From contig CANIMM010000176.1 in assembly GCA_947468255.1 (NCBI GenBank), positions 1-6,729 of the forward strand: 6,729 nucleotides of DNA, written 5' to 3'. Numbering within the stretch: position 1 is the stretch's first letter; each line of letters begins with the position of its first letter. The position numbers and the translations under genes were made by a program. Origin of the DNA: Chitinophagaceae bacterium. Its GTDB lineage: Bacteria > Bacteroidota > Bacteroidia > Chitinophagales > Chitinophagaceae. The notes under the pieces are model-generated. The model searched no databases, had not been told where the DNA came from, and saw only the letters and a list, made by a program, of their open reading frames with translations. Below, piece after piece: positions 1-6,650 of the stretch.

Positions 1-47
1 AGTCGGATGCAGGTGCAGAAAAAGTAGTAGAAATTAAATTTAATTAA
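1..47 (+). CDS. LemA family protein, C-terminal end only (partial)
   Basis: Reading from base 3, the visible codons give SDAGAEKVVEIKFN and then a TAA stop at 45-47. LemA-family proteins characteristically end in a segment like PGAxKAPEVKF, and this tail fits that pattern. LemA proteins are membrane-anchored helical-bundle proteins of poorly defined function. In Bacteroidota they are commonly encoded directly upstream of one or two TPM-domain genes, which is exactly what follows here after only 5 bp. Only 14 residues are visible, so the identification rests on the tail plus gene order. The rest of the gene lies to the left of the window. Confidence 0.72.
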   Translation, partial: SDAGAEKVVEIKFN

Positions 48-52
48 TTACC

Positions 53-514
53 GTGGGAATATTTTCCTTTTTTAAAAAGAAAGCATTTTTTTCTGAGCAA
101 GACCAGGCTCGGATAGTAGCGGCGATTGCCACAGCAGAAAAGTCAACCAGCGGCGAAATTAGACTGTTTGTAGAAAGTAAAAATCCCTACATGGACCCAT
201 TAGAAAGGGCTGCAGAGATTTTCTTTCAATTGCAAATGGAACATACCGATAATCGCAATGGGGTGCTTTTGTATATTGCGATGAAAGATCGTGAACTGGC
301 TTTGTTTGGAGATGAGGGCATTCATAAAAAGGTGGGGACTGAGTATTGGAAAAATGCCGTTCAAAATATGATTGGCCAGTTTGCGCATCAGCACATTGCT
401 AGTGGAATTGAGCAATGTATTCTTCAAGTAGGTCAAACGCTTAAGGAAACATTTCCTTATGATTCCTCAACCGATAAAAATGAATTGTCCGATGATATTG
501 TATTTGGCAAATAG
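53..514 (+). CDS. Small cytoplasmic TPM-domain protein
   Basis: This is a 153-residue protein made almost entirely of one TPM domain (about residues 14-134), the fold shared by YgcG-type and TLP18.3/Psb32-type proteins. Diagnostic stretches are GEIRLFV (34-40), NRNGVLLYIAMKDR (67-80) and GDEGI (86-90), followed by a conserved-looking acidic tail NELSDDIVFGK (143-153). There is no signal peptide or membrane segment, so it should stay in the cytoplasm, perhaps at the inner face of the membrane. The start is GTG at 53. The next in-frame ATG is codon 47, inside the domain, so GTG is strongly preferred. No Shine-Dalgarno sequence is visible, which is normal for Bacteroidota. It begins 5 bp after the lemA stop, so it is almost certainly co-transcribed. 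The biochemical role is not established; some TPM proteins have been reported as phosphatases, but I would not assign that here. Confidence 0.88.
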   Translation: MGIFSFFKKKAFFSEQDQARIVAAIATAEKSTSGEIRLFVESKNPYMDPLERAAEIFFQLQMEHTDNRNGVLLYIAMKDRELALFGDEGIHKKVGTEYWKNAVQNMIGQFAHQHIASGIEQCILQVGQTLKETFPYDSSTDKNELSDDIVFGK

Positions 515-582
515 CAAAGCATTGTAATTTGTCTTTTAAGTGCAGTAAATCGATGCATATTTAATTATTCAATAACAATTAT

Positions 583-596
583 TTCCCTTGGGGGAA
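583..596 (+). other. Short hairpin touching the first candidate start codon of the exported TPM gene
   Basis: TTCCC (583-587) pairs perfectly with GGGAA (592-596) around a TTGG loop. The 3' arm ends on the A of the ATG at 596, while the second ATG at 602 is left outside the stem. This is a direct sequence observation. It mildly favours initiation at 602, because Bacteroidota start regions are normally unstructured and A-rich. Any regulatory role is speculation. Confidence 0.35.
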
Positions 597-1384
597 TGGG
601 TATGAAAAAAATTACTTTCACATTACTGTTATTTTTTACCGCCATCGTTTCTTTTGCCCAGCAGGGGCAAGGGTTCTCAATGGACCAGGTAATTAAAACC
701 CCTCCTAATCCCCCCAAGTTGGTAAATGATTTTGCCAATGTTTTAACAGCCGATCAGCAGCAGGCATTGGAAAGAAAACTTACCTTATTTAGTGATAGCA
801 CTTCCAATGAAATAACGGTGGTCATTGTGCCGCATTTGGATGGTATGGATCCAGCGGATGCAGCCATTGCTTTAGGAAGAACTTGGGGTGTTGGGGGAAA
901 AAAGAATAACAATGGGGTGGTGCTGTTGATTTCAGTGGAAGATAGGAAATTAAATATCTCACCCGGATATGGACTCGAGAAATCACTTCCTGATATTGTC
1001 TGTCAGCAAATAATTAAGAATATTATCGTCCCTAACTTTCGCGGTAAAGATTATTATCGTGGGATAGAGGAAGGTACAGATGCTATTGTGCAGGCTACCA
1101 AGGGCGAGTTTAAGGCAGATGCGAAATATTCCAAAAGGGGGCGTCCAGGAGGCATTGGTAAATTAATTTTCTTTGTACTGATTATTATTGTTTTTATGGC
1201 AGTTGGATCAGGTGGCCGCGGAGGCGGTGGATCCTTTATGAGTAGTGGAGGTGCATTTCTGCTAGGGAGTTTGCTGGGAGGCGGAGGAAGGAGCGACTAC
1301 GGAGGTGGCAGCAGCTCAGGAGGAGGGTTTGGTGGTTTTGGTGGAGGAAGTTTTGGGGGCGGCGGCAGCAGCGGAAGTTGGTAA
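596..1384 (+). CDS. Exported, membrane-anchored TPM-domain protein with Gly-rich tail (YgcG-like)
   Basis: The protein has 262 residues from ATG 596, or 260 from ATG 602. The second start (MKKITF) gives a cleaner signal peptide and may be the real one. A signal sequence with probable cleavage at SFA/QQ (after residue 21) is followed by a TPM domain (about 42-172) with NNNGVVLLISVEDRK (104-118) and GYGLE (124-128). Next come a basic stretch KRGRPGG, one transmembrane helix (about 188-205) and a Gly/Ser-rich tail (206-262) ending GGGGSSGSW. This layout is the usual one for YgcG-like proteins. It predicts a TPM domain outside the cytoplasmic membrane held by the C-terminal helix. It lies 81 bp after the cytoplasmic TPM gene with no terminator between them, so one operon with lemA is likely. 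Function is unproven; automatic labels such as methanol dehydrogenase for this family are unreliable. Confidence 0.9.
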   Translation: MGMKKITFTLLLFFTAIVSFAQQGQGFSMDQVIKTPPNPPKLVNDFANVLTADQQQALERKLTLFSDSTSNEITVVIVPHLDGMDPADAAIALGRTWGVGGKKNNNGVVLLISVEDRKLNISPGYGLEKSLPDIVCQQIIKNIIVPNFRGKDYYRGIEEGTDAIVQATKGEFKADAKYSKRGRPGGIGKLIFFVLIIIVFMAVGSGGRGGGGSFMSSGGAFLLGSLLGGGGRSDYGGGSSSGGGFGGFGGGSFGGGGSSGSW

Positions 1385-1401
1385 TAATTAAAAAAAGCTA
1401 T

Positions 1402-1434
1402 AAAAAAATCCCGGCTATATAGTCGGGATTTTTT
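1402..1434. terminator. Bidirectional intrinsic terminator between convergent genes
   Basis: An A-run (1402-1408) and ATCCCG (1408-1413) pair continuously with CGGGAT (1424-1429) and a T-run (to 1434), giving an 11-bp perfect stem. A G-U pair and the self-complementary CTATATAG extend the helix inward. The A-tract on one side and T-tract on the other make it work in both directions. It sits 17 bp after the TPM gene stop and 27 bp past the stop of the convergent aminopeptidase gene. Confidence 0.9.
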
Positions 1435-1461
1435 GTGGAGGTATTTTTATTAGGTATAAAA

Positions 1462-3900
1462 TTATTTAAATACCTGTGTAATATATTCAGCTACTTCACC
1501 AGGTTTGGCTTTTGAAATTTTATCTAGTCCTGCCTTAAAACTAGCATCGGTAAAGCTTCTATACTGCTCAGGAATTAAACCTCTGAATTCTATGATATAG
1601 CCGATCCCCTGTTTTACCTTTTTTACATCGGCAACTTTTACTAGGTAATCACAAAACGCACCGGTCATTTGTAATTTATCCTGGCTGGGAGGTGCGTCAT
1701 TGTACCGCTCAGCAATAAAGGTAAAGTCATCTTCTGCTCCATTTGAAATCAATATGGCTGTAACTACTTTCTCTAATAATCCTTTTGTATCTGAACTGTA
1801 TTTTTTTGCTAATTGATAGGATTGGGCGGGCAGTAGTGAATGTAAGCCCTCCAATGCAGCACCAGCAACACTGTAGGAGGAGTCTCCTATTAGTTTGTTA
1901 TAAAGTGGTTGGTATTGCGGATCCTTGGTATTGGCTAAAAAAAGCAGCGCCGCAGCCTTCGTTTTTTTATCCTTTTCATTGTTGGCTATCAATGCTATTT
2001 CACTGAGTATTTTTTTGTCTGTAGTAAATTTCGATTTGGCTAACTCATCAATGCTCCATTTTCGTAAGCCTGCAAATGCATCGTTGAGGCCAAGTTGTAA
2101 TTCCGGCATGTTTTTTTTGGCAAAATAATCTAGTGCCTCTTTTCTATCTAAATAGTTGGGGGCATGTCGATATTGAAAAATAAAATCATCGGATGTTTTG
2201 GTGTCTGATTTATCCCAGAGTAATACTTTGTCTGCATCCACATTTACTAGATTAGGTTTTGTACTGCTGCTAAATGAAAAGCTGTCCAACCTGTTATTCA
2301 TCCATACATTGTATCGTTTTTTAGCGTTACCCGTATATACATCAATTGCAATGGGCAGTTTGAATACGTTGTCTTCGGATTGTGTTTGTTTAATATAAAC
2401 GGATACTTTTTCGTTCACTGCATTGTAGTAATAATTGATTTCCACTTTAGGTTGCCCGCTTCCGTAATACCATTGGTTCCAAAACCAGTTCAAGTCTTTA
2501 CCGGTTATTTCTTCAAAAGCGAGTCTTAGCTGATGTGCTTCGCCCGTTTTAAATTTATTGGTGGTTAAATAATTATTGAGGGATTTAAAAAAAGCATCAT
2601 CTCCCACATAGTTGCGCAGCATGTGTAAAATTCTTCCACCTTTATTATAACTGACTGCATCAAACATATCTTCCTTATCTGCATATTTGAAGCGAACCAG
2701 GTGCTTATTTTCGCTACCGCTTTGCAGATACCCCATCATATTTTCCAGGTTATGTTCGTCAGCTGCATCTTTGCCATATTTGTACTCATCCCATAAGTAT
2801 TCGCTATAGTTGGCAAAACTTTCATTAAGTGTAAGGTTGCTCCAGCTTTCGGCTGTGACCAGATCGCCAAACCATTGGTGAAACAATTCATGCGCAATGG
2901 TTTCTTCCCAAGCATTGCCATCTGTCAGTTGTCTTGAATTTTGGTAGGCACTTTCCTGGTGAAGGGTAGCTGTTGTGTTCTCCATTGCGCCACTAACATA
3001 ATCTCTACCTACCATTTGTGAATATTTGGCCCATGGGTATTCAATACCAAGTTTGGTTGAAAAAAACTGGATCATCTCAGGTGTATTTCCAAAAACACCT
3101 TTTGCATAAGGCGCTTCTTTTTTCTCCACATAATAATTCACTTCCTTGCCTTTATAGAAATCTTTAACAATCGCAAAGTCGCCCACCCCCATAAAAAATA
3201 AGTAGGGTGCATGGGGCAGATCCATTTTCCAGTAATCGGTGCGCGTGTCATCGGTGTTTTTCTTTTGACTGATTAACTTGCCGTTGCTAAGTGTTACATA
3301 CTTTGCTGGCACGGTCATATAAATTTCTTCCGTAGACTTTTGATTCGGCTTATCAATGGTGGGCATCCATACGCTATTGGATTCCGTTTCACCCTGCGTC
3401 CAAATTTGCACCGGCTTACCTTTATCTTCCCCTGTTGGATTAATGAAGTATAAACCCTTTGCATCGGTGATGGCGGCACTGCCTTCCACAGTTAGCTCAT
3501 TGGGTTTGGAGGTGTAGTTGATATACACCGTATACTTTTCGCCTCCTTTATACAGTTTATCCAGTTTGATGAAAAGCTGAAGCCCATCATATTTATATTG
3601 CAATGCTGATTTGATGGGTCCTTTCAATATGGCCACTTCATTAATACCCATACCCTTTGCATCCAACGTTAATGAATCGGTTGAGTAAAAGTGGGGTTGC
3701 AGGGTAATCGATGCTTTACCGTACATCCATGATTTAGGGTAATCAAATTTTACTTCTAATTTGGTATGAACGAGGTCATTGATTTTTGTATAGCTTTCGC
3801 GATAGGTCTTTTTCCAGGCACTGTCGGTTGCTATTTTTTGAGATTGGGCAGCCAATCCTATTCCAATGGCAAGGATTGTTAGCAGTAGTAATTGCTTCAT
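1462..3900 (-). CDS. Exported M1-family zinc metallo-aminopeptidase
   Basis: This 812-residue protein carries the full M1 (aminopeptidase N-like) signature. The substrate-binding exopeptidase motif GAMEN is at 304-308. The zinc site is HELFH (H337, E338, H341) with the third ligand E360 in NESFANY, exactly 18 residues after H341. The probable transition-state tyrosine is Y418 in SYNKGG. The N-terminus is a signal peptide with likely cleavage near LAA/QSQ (after residue 18), so it acts in the periplasm or outer envelope. An N-terminal beta domain (about 35-240) precedes the catalytic domain (about 250-480), and a helical repeat-like region (about 580-800) closes the protein. Expected activity is removal of N-terminal residues from peptides, presumably for nutrient peptide use; specificity cannot be read from sequence. 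I see no type IX secretion C-terminal domain. The ATG start places the signal peptide correctly. The gene is monocistronic, divergent from the next gene and convergent with the TPM operon. Confidence 0.95.
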   Translation of the reverse strand: MKQLLLLTILAIGIGLAAQSQKIATDSAWKKTYRESYTKINDLVHTKLEVKFDYPKSWMYGKASITLQPHFYSTDSLTLDAKGMGINEVAILKGPIKSALQYKYDGLQLFIKLDKLYKGGEKYTVYINYTSKPNELTVEGSAAITDAKGLYFINPTGEDKGKPVQIWTQGETESNSVWMPTIDKPNQKSTEEIYMTVPAKYVTLSNGKLISQKKNTDDTRTDYWKMDLPHAPYLFFMGVGDFAIVKDFYKGKEVNYYVEKKEAPYAKGVFGNTPEMIQFFSTKLGIEYPWAKYSQMVGRDYVSGAMENTTATLHQESAYQNSRQLTDGNAWEETIAHELFHQWFGDLVTAESWSNLTLNESFANYSEYLWDEYKYGKDAADEHNLENMMGYLQSGSENKHLVRFKYADKEDMFDAVSYNKGGRILHMLRNYVGDDAFFKSLNNYLTTNKFKTGEAHQLRLAFEEITGKDLNWFWNQWYYGSGQPKVEINYYYNAVNEKVSVYIKQTQSEDNVFKLPIAIDVYTGNAKKRYNVWMNNRLDSFSFSSSTKPNLVNVDADKVLLWDKSDTKTSDDFIFQYRHAPNYLDRKEALDYFAKKNMPELQLGLNDAFAGLRKWSIDELAKSKFTTDKKILSEIALIANNEKDKKTKAAALLFLANTKDPQYQPLYNKLIGDSSYSVAGAALEGLHSLLPAQSYQLAKKYSSDTKGLLEKVVTAILISNGAEDDFTFIAERYNDAPPSQDKLQMTGAFCDYLVKVADVKKVKQGIGYIIEFRGLIPEQYRSFTDASFKAGLDKISKAKPGEVAEYITQVFK

Positions 3901-3916
3901 AAAAAAATGTTTATTG

Positions 3917-3947
3917 TAAAATTAGGGCGACTTCAGCTAAAGCGCAA
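3917..3947 (-). promoter_or_regulatory. Candidate promoter for the M1 aminopeptidase gene
   Basis: On the minus strand TTG (3947-3945) is separated by 20 bases from TAATTTTA (3924-3917). This fits the Bacteroidota primary-sigma pattern of a -33 TTG and -7 TAnnTTTG with one mismatch in the last base. Transcription would start around 3910, leaving a very short A/T-rich leader before the ATG at 3900. It is a pattern match only. Confidence 0.42.
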
Positions 3948-3987
3948 TCATTTTTTTGATAAATGGCAAATCCATTACTATTATGAG

Positions 3988-3995
3988 TAATTTTG
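3988..3995 (+). promoter_or_regulatory. Candidate -7 box for the DUF4476-like gene
   Basis: TAATTTTG matches the Bacteroidota -7 consensus TAnnTTTG exactly and lies 20 bp before the ATG at 4016. No good -33 TTG is found at the usual distance: TGG at 3964-3966 (spacing 21) is the nearest approximation, and a TTG at 3956 is too far away. Promoter strength is therefore uncertain. It does not overlap the divergent candidate promoter at 3917-3947. Confidence 0.42.
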
Positions 3996-4015
3996 TCGTC
4001 TAAGCAAATCATAGC

Positions 4016-5344
4016 ATGAAGTATTTTACAATTGTATTTTTTACTCTTTTTCTTTTTTTGTTGCCAGTACTAAAAGCGCAGCAAAATCATTTTATATATA
4101 TTCAGACTGAAAATCATCAGACTTTTTATGTTAAGTTGGAGAAAAAAATATTCACTTCATCTGCTTCGGGATATTTAATACTGCCTAAACTCAAAGATGG
4201 CAGCTATCGGCTTTCTATTGGCTTCCAAAAAAATGGGGTGGGGGAGCAAAATATGGTTTGTACAATTGACAAAACAGATATTGGGTTTATATTGAAAAAT
4301 TTTGGAGCCAAAGGGTGGGGGTTGTTCAACTTGCAAACGCTGGATGTGATAATGGATAATACTGCGAGCAACTCCAATATGGTGTCTGTGGTTACCAAAA
4401 CAGATGCTTTTTCAAATATGCTTTCAGAAGTAGTGAATGACTCTACCATTCGGCAAATAGAAACCTATAGTGTGGAGACTAAAAAATTGGCTGTTAAGGA
4501 GCAGGAAAGGAAACCTACTGATTTGGCAAACGTTCAGCAGGTAGCCCCTGTTAATCAAACAAAAACTGTTGAGGCAATTGCGCAATCCCCAGCCGTTAGT
4601 CTTAAAAGCATTCCTGTCACAGCGGTTGTGAATGTGCAGCAGCCTGTTGTGAATTATGCAAAGTCTACCATCAATCTTAGTTTGATAAAAAAGGAGGAGG
4701 GTGGTACAACGATGATTTTTATTGATGAAAAAAATGGAAGTAAGGATACAATTAGCCTATTTATTCCTATTGATAAATTGCCGGTTGCGGTTGTTGAAGA
4801 AAAGTCCGTTGAAGTGGCAGCGCCTCTAGCGCAGATTCAGCCTACAACAGTTACAGTTGGCAAAGATAATATGGGGAATAGTCGTTTTCTTGATATTGAG
4901 CTACCGGGTAACAATGGTCTTTCAACAGAAAAAAAGCCAGTAGAAAATGAGACTGATAAAAGCAAGCAATGGAGCAGTGAAATTGATAAAAAGGAGCCAG
5001 CTAATTTGCCTTTACAAGTGGCAATACACTCCACTCCAATTATCAATTCCGATTGTAAAGTTCTTGCCTCGGAAGAAGATTGCATCAAGTTGCGAAAAAA
5101 AATGGCGGCGGCTGGTGGCGAAGAGGATATGTTGAAGCTTGCAAAAAAATCATTGAAGTCAAAGTGTTATTTAGTTGACCAGATTAAGAATTTGAGTATG
5201 GTATTTTTAAAGGATGCAGGAAGATTTGCATTCTTTGAAGCTGCTTATCCCTTTGCTTTTGATTCACACAATTTTAAGATACTGCAAAACCAATTAGTGG
5301 AAACCAATTATATCAATCGTTTTCAGTTAATGATTCGTCACTAA
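4016..5344 (+). CDS. Exported protein with C-terminal DUF4476-like domain
   Basis: This is a 442-residue protein of unknown function. A signal peptide is clear (MKYFTIVFFTLFLFLLPVLKA, probable cleavage before QQN at 22). Residues about 24-113 form a compact conserved-looking region (HFIYIQTENHQTFYVKL, GYLILPKLKDGSY, FGAKGWGLFNLQ) that I recall from Chitinophagaceae proteins of this type; it looks beta-rich. Residues about 145-340 are mostly a Val/Pro/Gln/Lys/Glu-rich linker, with a short ordered-looking island near 217-255 (STINLSLIKKEEGG to ISLFIPI). Residues about 345-440 resemble DUF4476: a charged helical segment, then DQIKNLSMVFLKDAGRFAFFEAAYPFAFD. Cysteines at 347, 356 and 384 fall in this last region, so a disulfide is possible after export. 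The only Cys elsewhere in the mature chain is C82. The gene is divergent from the aminopeptidase gene. The next gene, truA, starts 48 bp downstream with no obvious terminator between, so read-through is possible. The domain name is from memory and no search was run. Confidence 0.82.
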   Translation: MKYFTIVFFTLFLFLLPVLKAQQNHFIYIQTENHQTFYVKLEKKIFTSSASGYLILPKLKDGSYRLSIGFQKNGVGEQNMVCTIDKTDIGFILKNFGAKGWGLFNLQTLDVIMDNTASNSNMVSVVTKTDAFSNMLSEVVNDSTIRQIETYSVETKKLAVKEQERKPTDLANVQQVAPVNQTKTVEAIAQSPAVSLKSIPVTAVVNVQQPVVNYAKSTINLSLIKKEEGGTTMIFIDEKNGSKDTISLFIPIDKLPVAVVEEKSVEVAAPLAQIQPTTVTVGKDNMGNSRFLDIELPGNNGLSTEKKPVENETDKSKQWSSEIDKKEPANLPLQVAIHSTPIINSDCKVLASEEDCIKLRKKMAAAGGEEDMLKLAKKSLKSKCYLVDQIKNLSMVFLKDAGRFAFFEAAYPFAFDSHNFKILQNQLVETNYINRFQLMIRH

Positions 5345-5392
5345 AAAATTCGCTCCAAAGTCATTGAATTGTTAAGGAGTGTAAAAGGTATT

Positions 5393-6136
5393 ATGCTACG
5401 CTATTTTATAGAAGTTTTGTATAAAGGCAGCCAGTATGCTGGTTTTCAAATTCAGCAAAATGCCAATTCAATTCAGGCTGAAATCGAGCAGGCGCTTTCA
5501 ATATTTTTCAAGGAAAAATTTTCGCTTACAGGTTCTTCTCGAACCGATTCGGGGGTTCATGCATTCAGTAATTTTTTCCATTTCGATTCCAATTGTTTAG
5601 CCAGCTATACTCCCGATCGGTTAGCAAAAGTGGTGTATAATTTGAATGCTATTTTGCCCGATGATATTGTGATCAAAAAAATATTTCTGGTTAAAAGTGA
5701 TGCCCATTGCCGCTTTGATGCAATTGGCAGGGAGTATAAGTATTTTATTTATCAGTTGAAGGATCCTTTTTTAGCTGACCGAGCGTTTTATTATCCATAC
5801 CAGCTAGACATACAATTATTGAATGAAGCCGCAAGCGCGCTGTTTTCGTATCGGGATTTCACAACATTTTCAAAACGAAATACGCAGGTTACTAATTTTG
5901 AGTGTAGTATAGTGAAAAGCGAATGGGCTTTTGAAGACAATCTGCTTGTTTACACTGTACAGGCCAACCGTTTCTTACGTGGAATGGTGAAAGGGTTAGT
6001 GGGCACTATGCTTAAGGTGGGTACAGGAAAAATGGCTGTTTCAGCGTTTTGCGCTATTGTAGAGAGCAAGGACTGTTCCCGGGCAGATTTCTCTGTTCCT
6101 TCGCAGGGGCTATGTCTTATGAATGTTATTTATTAG
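5393..6136 (+). CDS. truA: tRNA pseudouridine(38-40) synthase TruA
   Basis: The enzyme isomerises uridines 38, 39 and 40 in the anticodon stem-loop of many tRNAs to pseudouridine, in the cytoplasm. The 247-residue product has the family hallmarks in order: an N-terminal RYFIEVLYKGSQYAGFQIQ strand region; SSRTDSGVHA (48-57) with catalytic D52; NAILPDDI (84-91); FDAIGREYKYFIY (108-120) with the conserved active-site tyrosine; DFTTFSK (155-161); NRFLRGMVKGLVGTML (192-207); and the ending SQGLCLMNVIY. Length is typical for the family. I chose ATG 5393 rather than the in-frame TTG at 5369, because TruA proteins normally begin at this point, just before the first beta strand. The upstream codons add nothing recognisable. 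FLRGMVK replaces the more common FLRNMVR, a conservative difference. An AAGGAG at 5374-5379 lies 13 bases before the ATG, probably too far to matter. Confidence 0.96.
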   Translation: MLRYFIEVLYKGSQYAGFQIQQNANSIQAEIEQALSIFFKEKFSLTGSSRTDSGVHAFSNFFHFDSNCLASYTPDRLAKVVYNLNAILPDDIVIKKIFLVKSDAHCRFDAIGREYKYFIYQLKDPFLADRAFYYPYQLDIQLLNEAASALFSYRDFTTFSKRNTQVTNFECSIVKSEWAFEDNLLVYTVQANRFLRGMVKGLVGTMLKVGTGKMAVSAFCAIVESKDCSRADFSVPSQGLCLMNVIY

Positions 6137-6141
6137 TTGTT

Positions 6142-6174
6142 GGGTAGTTTTGTTGCAACATATGCCCGTTTTTT
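6142..6174 (+). terminator. Probable intrinsic terminator after truA
   Basis: GGGTA (6142-6146) can pair with TGCCC (6163-6167, one G-U pair). The inner self-complementary TGTTGCAACA can stack within the loop. The T-run at 6169-6174 follows one base after the stem. It begins 5 bp after the truA stop. The stem is imperfect, so confidence is moderate. Confidence 0.5.
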
Positions 6175-6333
6175 AGCTGGTTAACAAGTAGCTTACCTCA
6201 TTATTTCTAGGGGATAAAAAGAACAGCAAAAATAATTACAGAATTATAAAGTTCTGTTAGTCAGTGTAGGCAATCGTTTCAGTGTTATTTTTATTTTTTT
6301 TAGGGAGAGGAGGGTTCTTTTTTTCAAAAAAAC
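6175..6333. other. Gene-free spacer upstream of the first tandem promoter
   Basis: I find no coding frame with recognisable content and no tRNA here. The visible structures are a hairpin at 6238-6257 (ACAGAA/TTCTGT plus a G-U pair) with no T-run after it, and a short direct repeat TCAGTGT at 6261-6267 and 6279-6285. There is also a T-rich tract at 6286-6300, a purine-rich run at 6302-6314 and another T-then-A tract at 6318-6332. The A/T-rich tracts immediately before the promoter at 6334 could act as UP-like elements. Confidence 0.5.
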
Positions 6334-6364
6334 TTGGCTAGTATGCCATATCACGTTATCTTTG
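6334..6364 (+). promoter_or_regulatory. Tandem promoter P1, probable rRNA operon promoter
   Basis: TTG at 6334-6336, then exactly 20 bases, then TATCTTTG at 6357-6364. This is a full match to the Bacteroidota -33/-7 pattern (TTG and TAnnTTTG). A/T-rich DNA sits directly upstream, as expected for a strong promoter. No protein gene follows, which together with the downstream boxA-like motif points to stable RNA. Transcription should start about 5-8 bases after 6364. Confidence 0.75.
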
Positions 6365-6370
6365 CCGTCC

Positions 6371-6386
6371 GCTATCAAAAAATAGC
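6371..6386 (+). other. Hairpin at the expected 5' end of the P1 transcript
   Basis: GCTAT (6371-6375) pairs with ATAGC (6382-6386) around a CAAAAA loop. It begins 7 bases after the -7 box, so it would lie at or next to the 5' end of the RNA. A comparable hairpin follows P2. Possible roles are 5'-end protection or promoter-escape effects; these are inference. Confidence 0.45.
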
Positions 6387-6449
6387 TGCAGTTCTTAAAA
6401 ATCCAGCACAATAAATTTCAAACTTTTTAGTAAAATTGTAGAAATAAAA

Positions 6450-6480
6450 TTGGGTGGTAGTGTAAACAAACATACCTTTG
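6450..6480 (+). promoter_or_regulatory. Tandem promoter P2, probable rRNA operon promoter
   Basis: TTG at 6450-6452, then exactly 20 bases, then TACCTTTG at 6473-6480. It has the same spacing and nearly the same -7 box as P1, 116 bp downstream of it. The preceding 30-odd bases are A/T-rich (UP-like). Two strong tandem promoters ahead of a long non-coding leader are typical of ribosomal RNA operons. Confidence 0.8.
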
Positions 6481-6483
6481 CAC

Positions 6484-6502
6484 TCCGAAATAAAAAATCG
6501 GA
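6484..6502 (+). other. Hairpin at the expected 5' end of the P2 transcript
   Basis: TCCGA (6484-6488) pairs with TCGGA (6498-6502) around an A-rich 9-base loop. It begins 4 bases after the P2 -7 box, so it would form at the very start of the transcript. It mirrors the P1 hairpin in position and in its loop A-run, although the stem sequences differ. Confidence 0.45.
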
Positions 6503-6621
6503 ATTAGTTCATGTAAATATTTTCCTAAGTAATTCATTATCAATCAATAAAACGAAGGTTAGTTGAAAAATAAGGAGTTTACAAATGGGTAATAATAATG
6601 GTGTCATTAGATTGGCATAAA

Positions 6622-6632
6622 GTTCTTTGAAA
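6622..6632 (+). promoter_or_regulatory. boxA-like rRNA antitermination element
   Basis: GTTCTTTGAAA closely resembles the boxA of bacterial rRNA leaders (E. coli TGCTCTTTAACA; Bacillus leaders contain TGTTCTTTGAAAAC). In RNA form boxA binds NusB-NusE(S10) to assemble the antitermination complex that lets polymerase cross long untranslated rRNA operons. Its position, about 100 bases before the inferred 16S start and downstream of two strong promoters, fits. Confidence 0.75.
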
Positions 6633-6650
6633 GATTGGAAACAACAGCAA

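Noticed and set aside
200..436. Minus-strand open frame inside the cytoplasmic TPM gene
   Set aside because: It lies entirely within a well-supported gene and has no recognisable content. The same applies to other antisense or out-of-frame stretches, such as 1785-2128, 4204-4449 and 4837-5135.
5369..5392. TTG-initiated N-terminal extension of truA
   Set aside because: The 8 extra residues match nothing in TruA proteins, and the ATG at 5393 gives the standard N-terminus.
6227..6234. Minus-strand TAnnTTTG box in the spacer after truA
   Set aside because: No TTG at a suitable distance (the nearest is 36 bases away) and no minus-strand gene follows; likely chance in A/T-rich DNA.
6238..6257. 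Hairpin ACAGAA/TTCTGT as a terminator
   Set aside because: No T-run follows the stem directly; the T-rich tract is about 30 bases away and fits better as promoter-upstream A/T-rich DNA.
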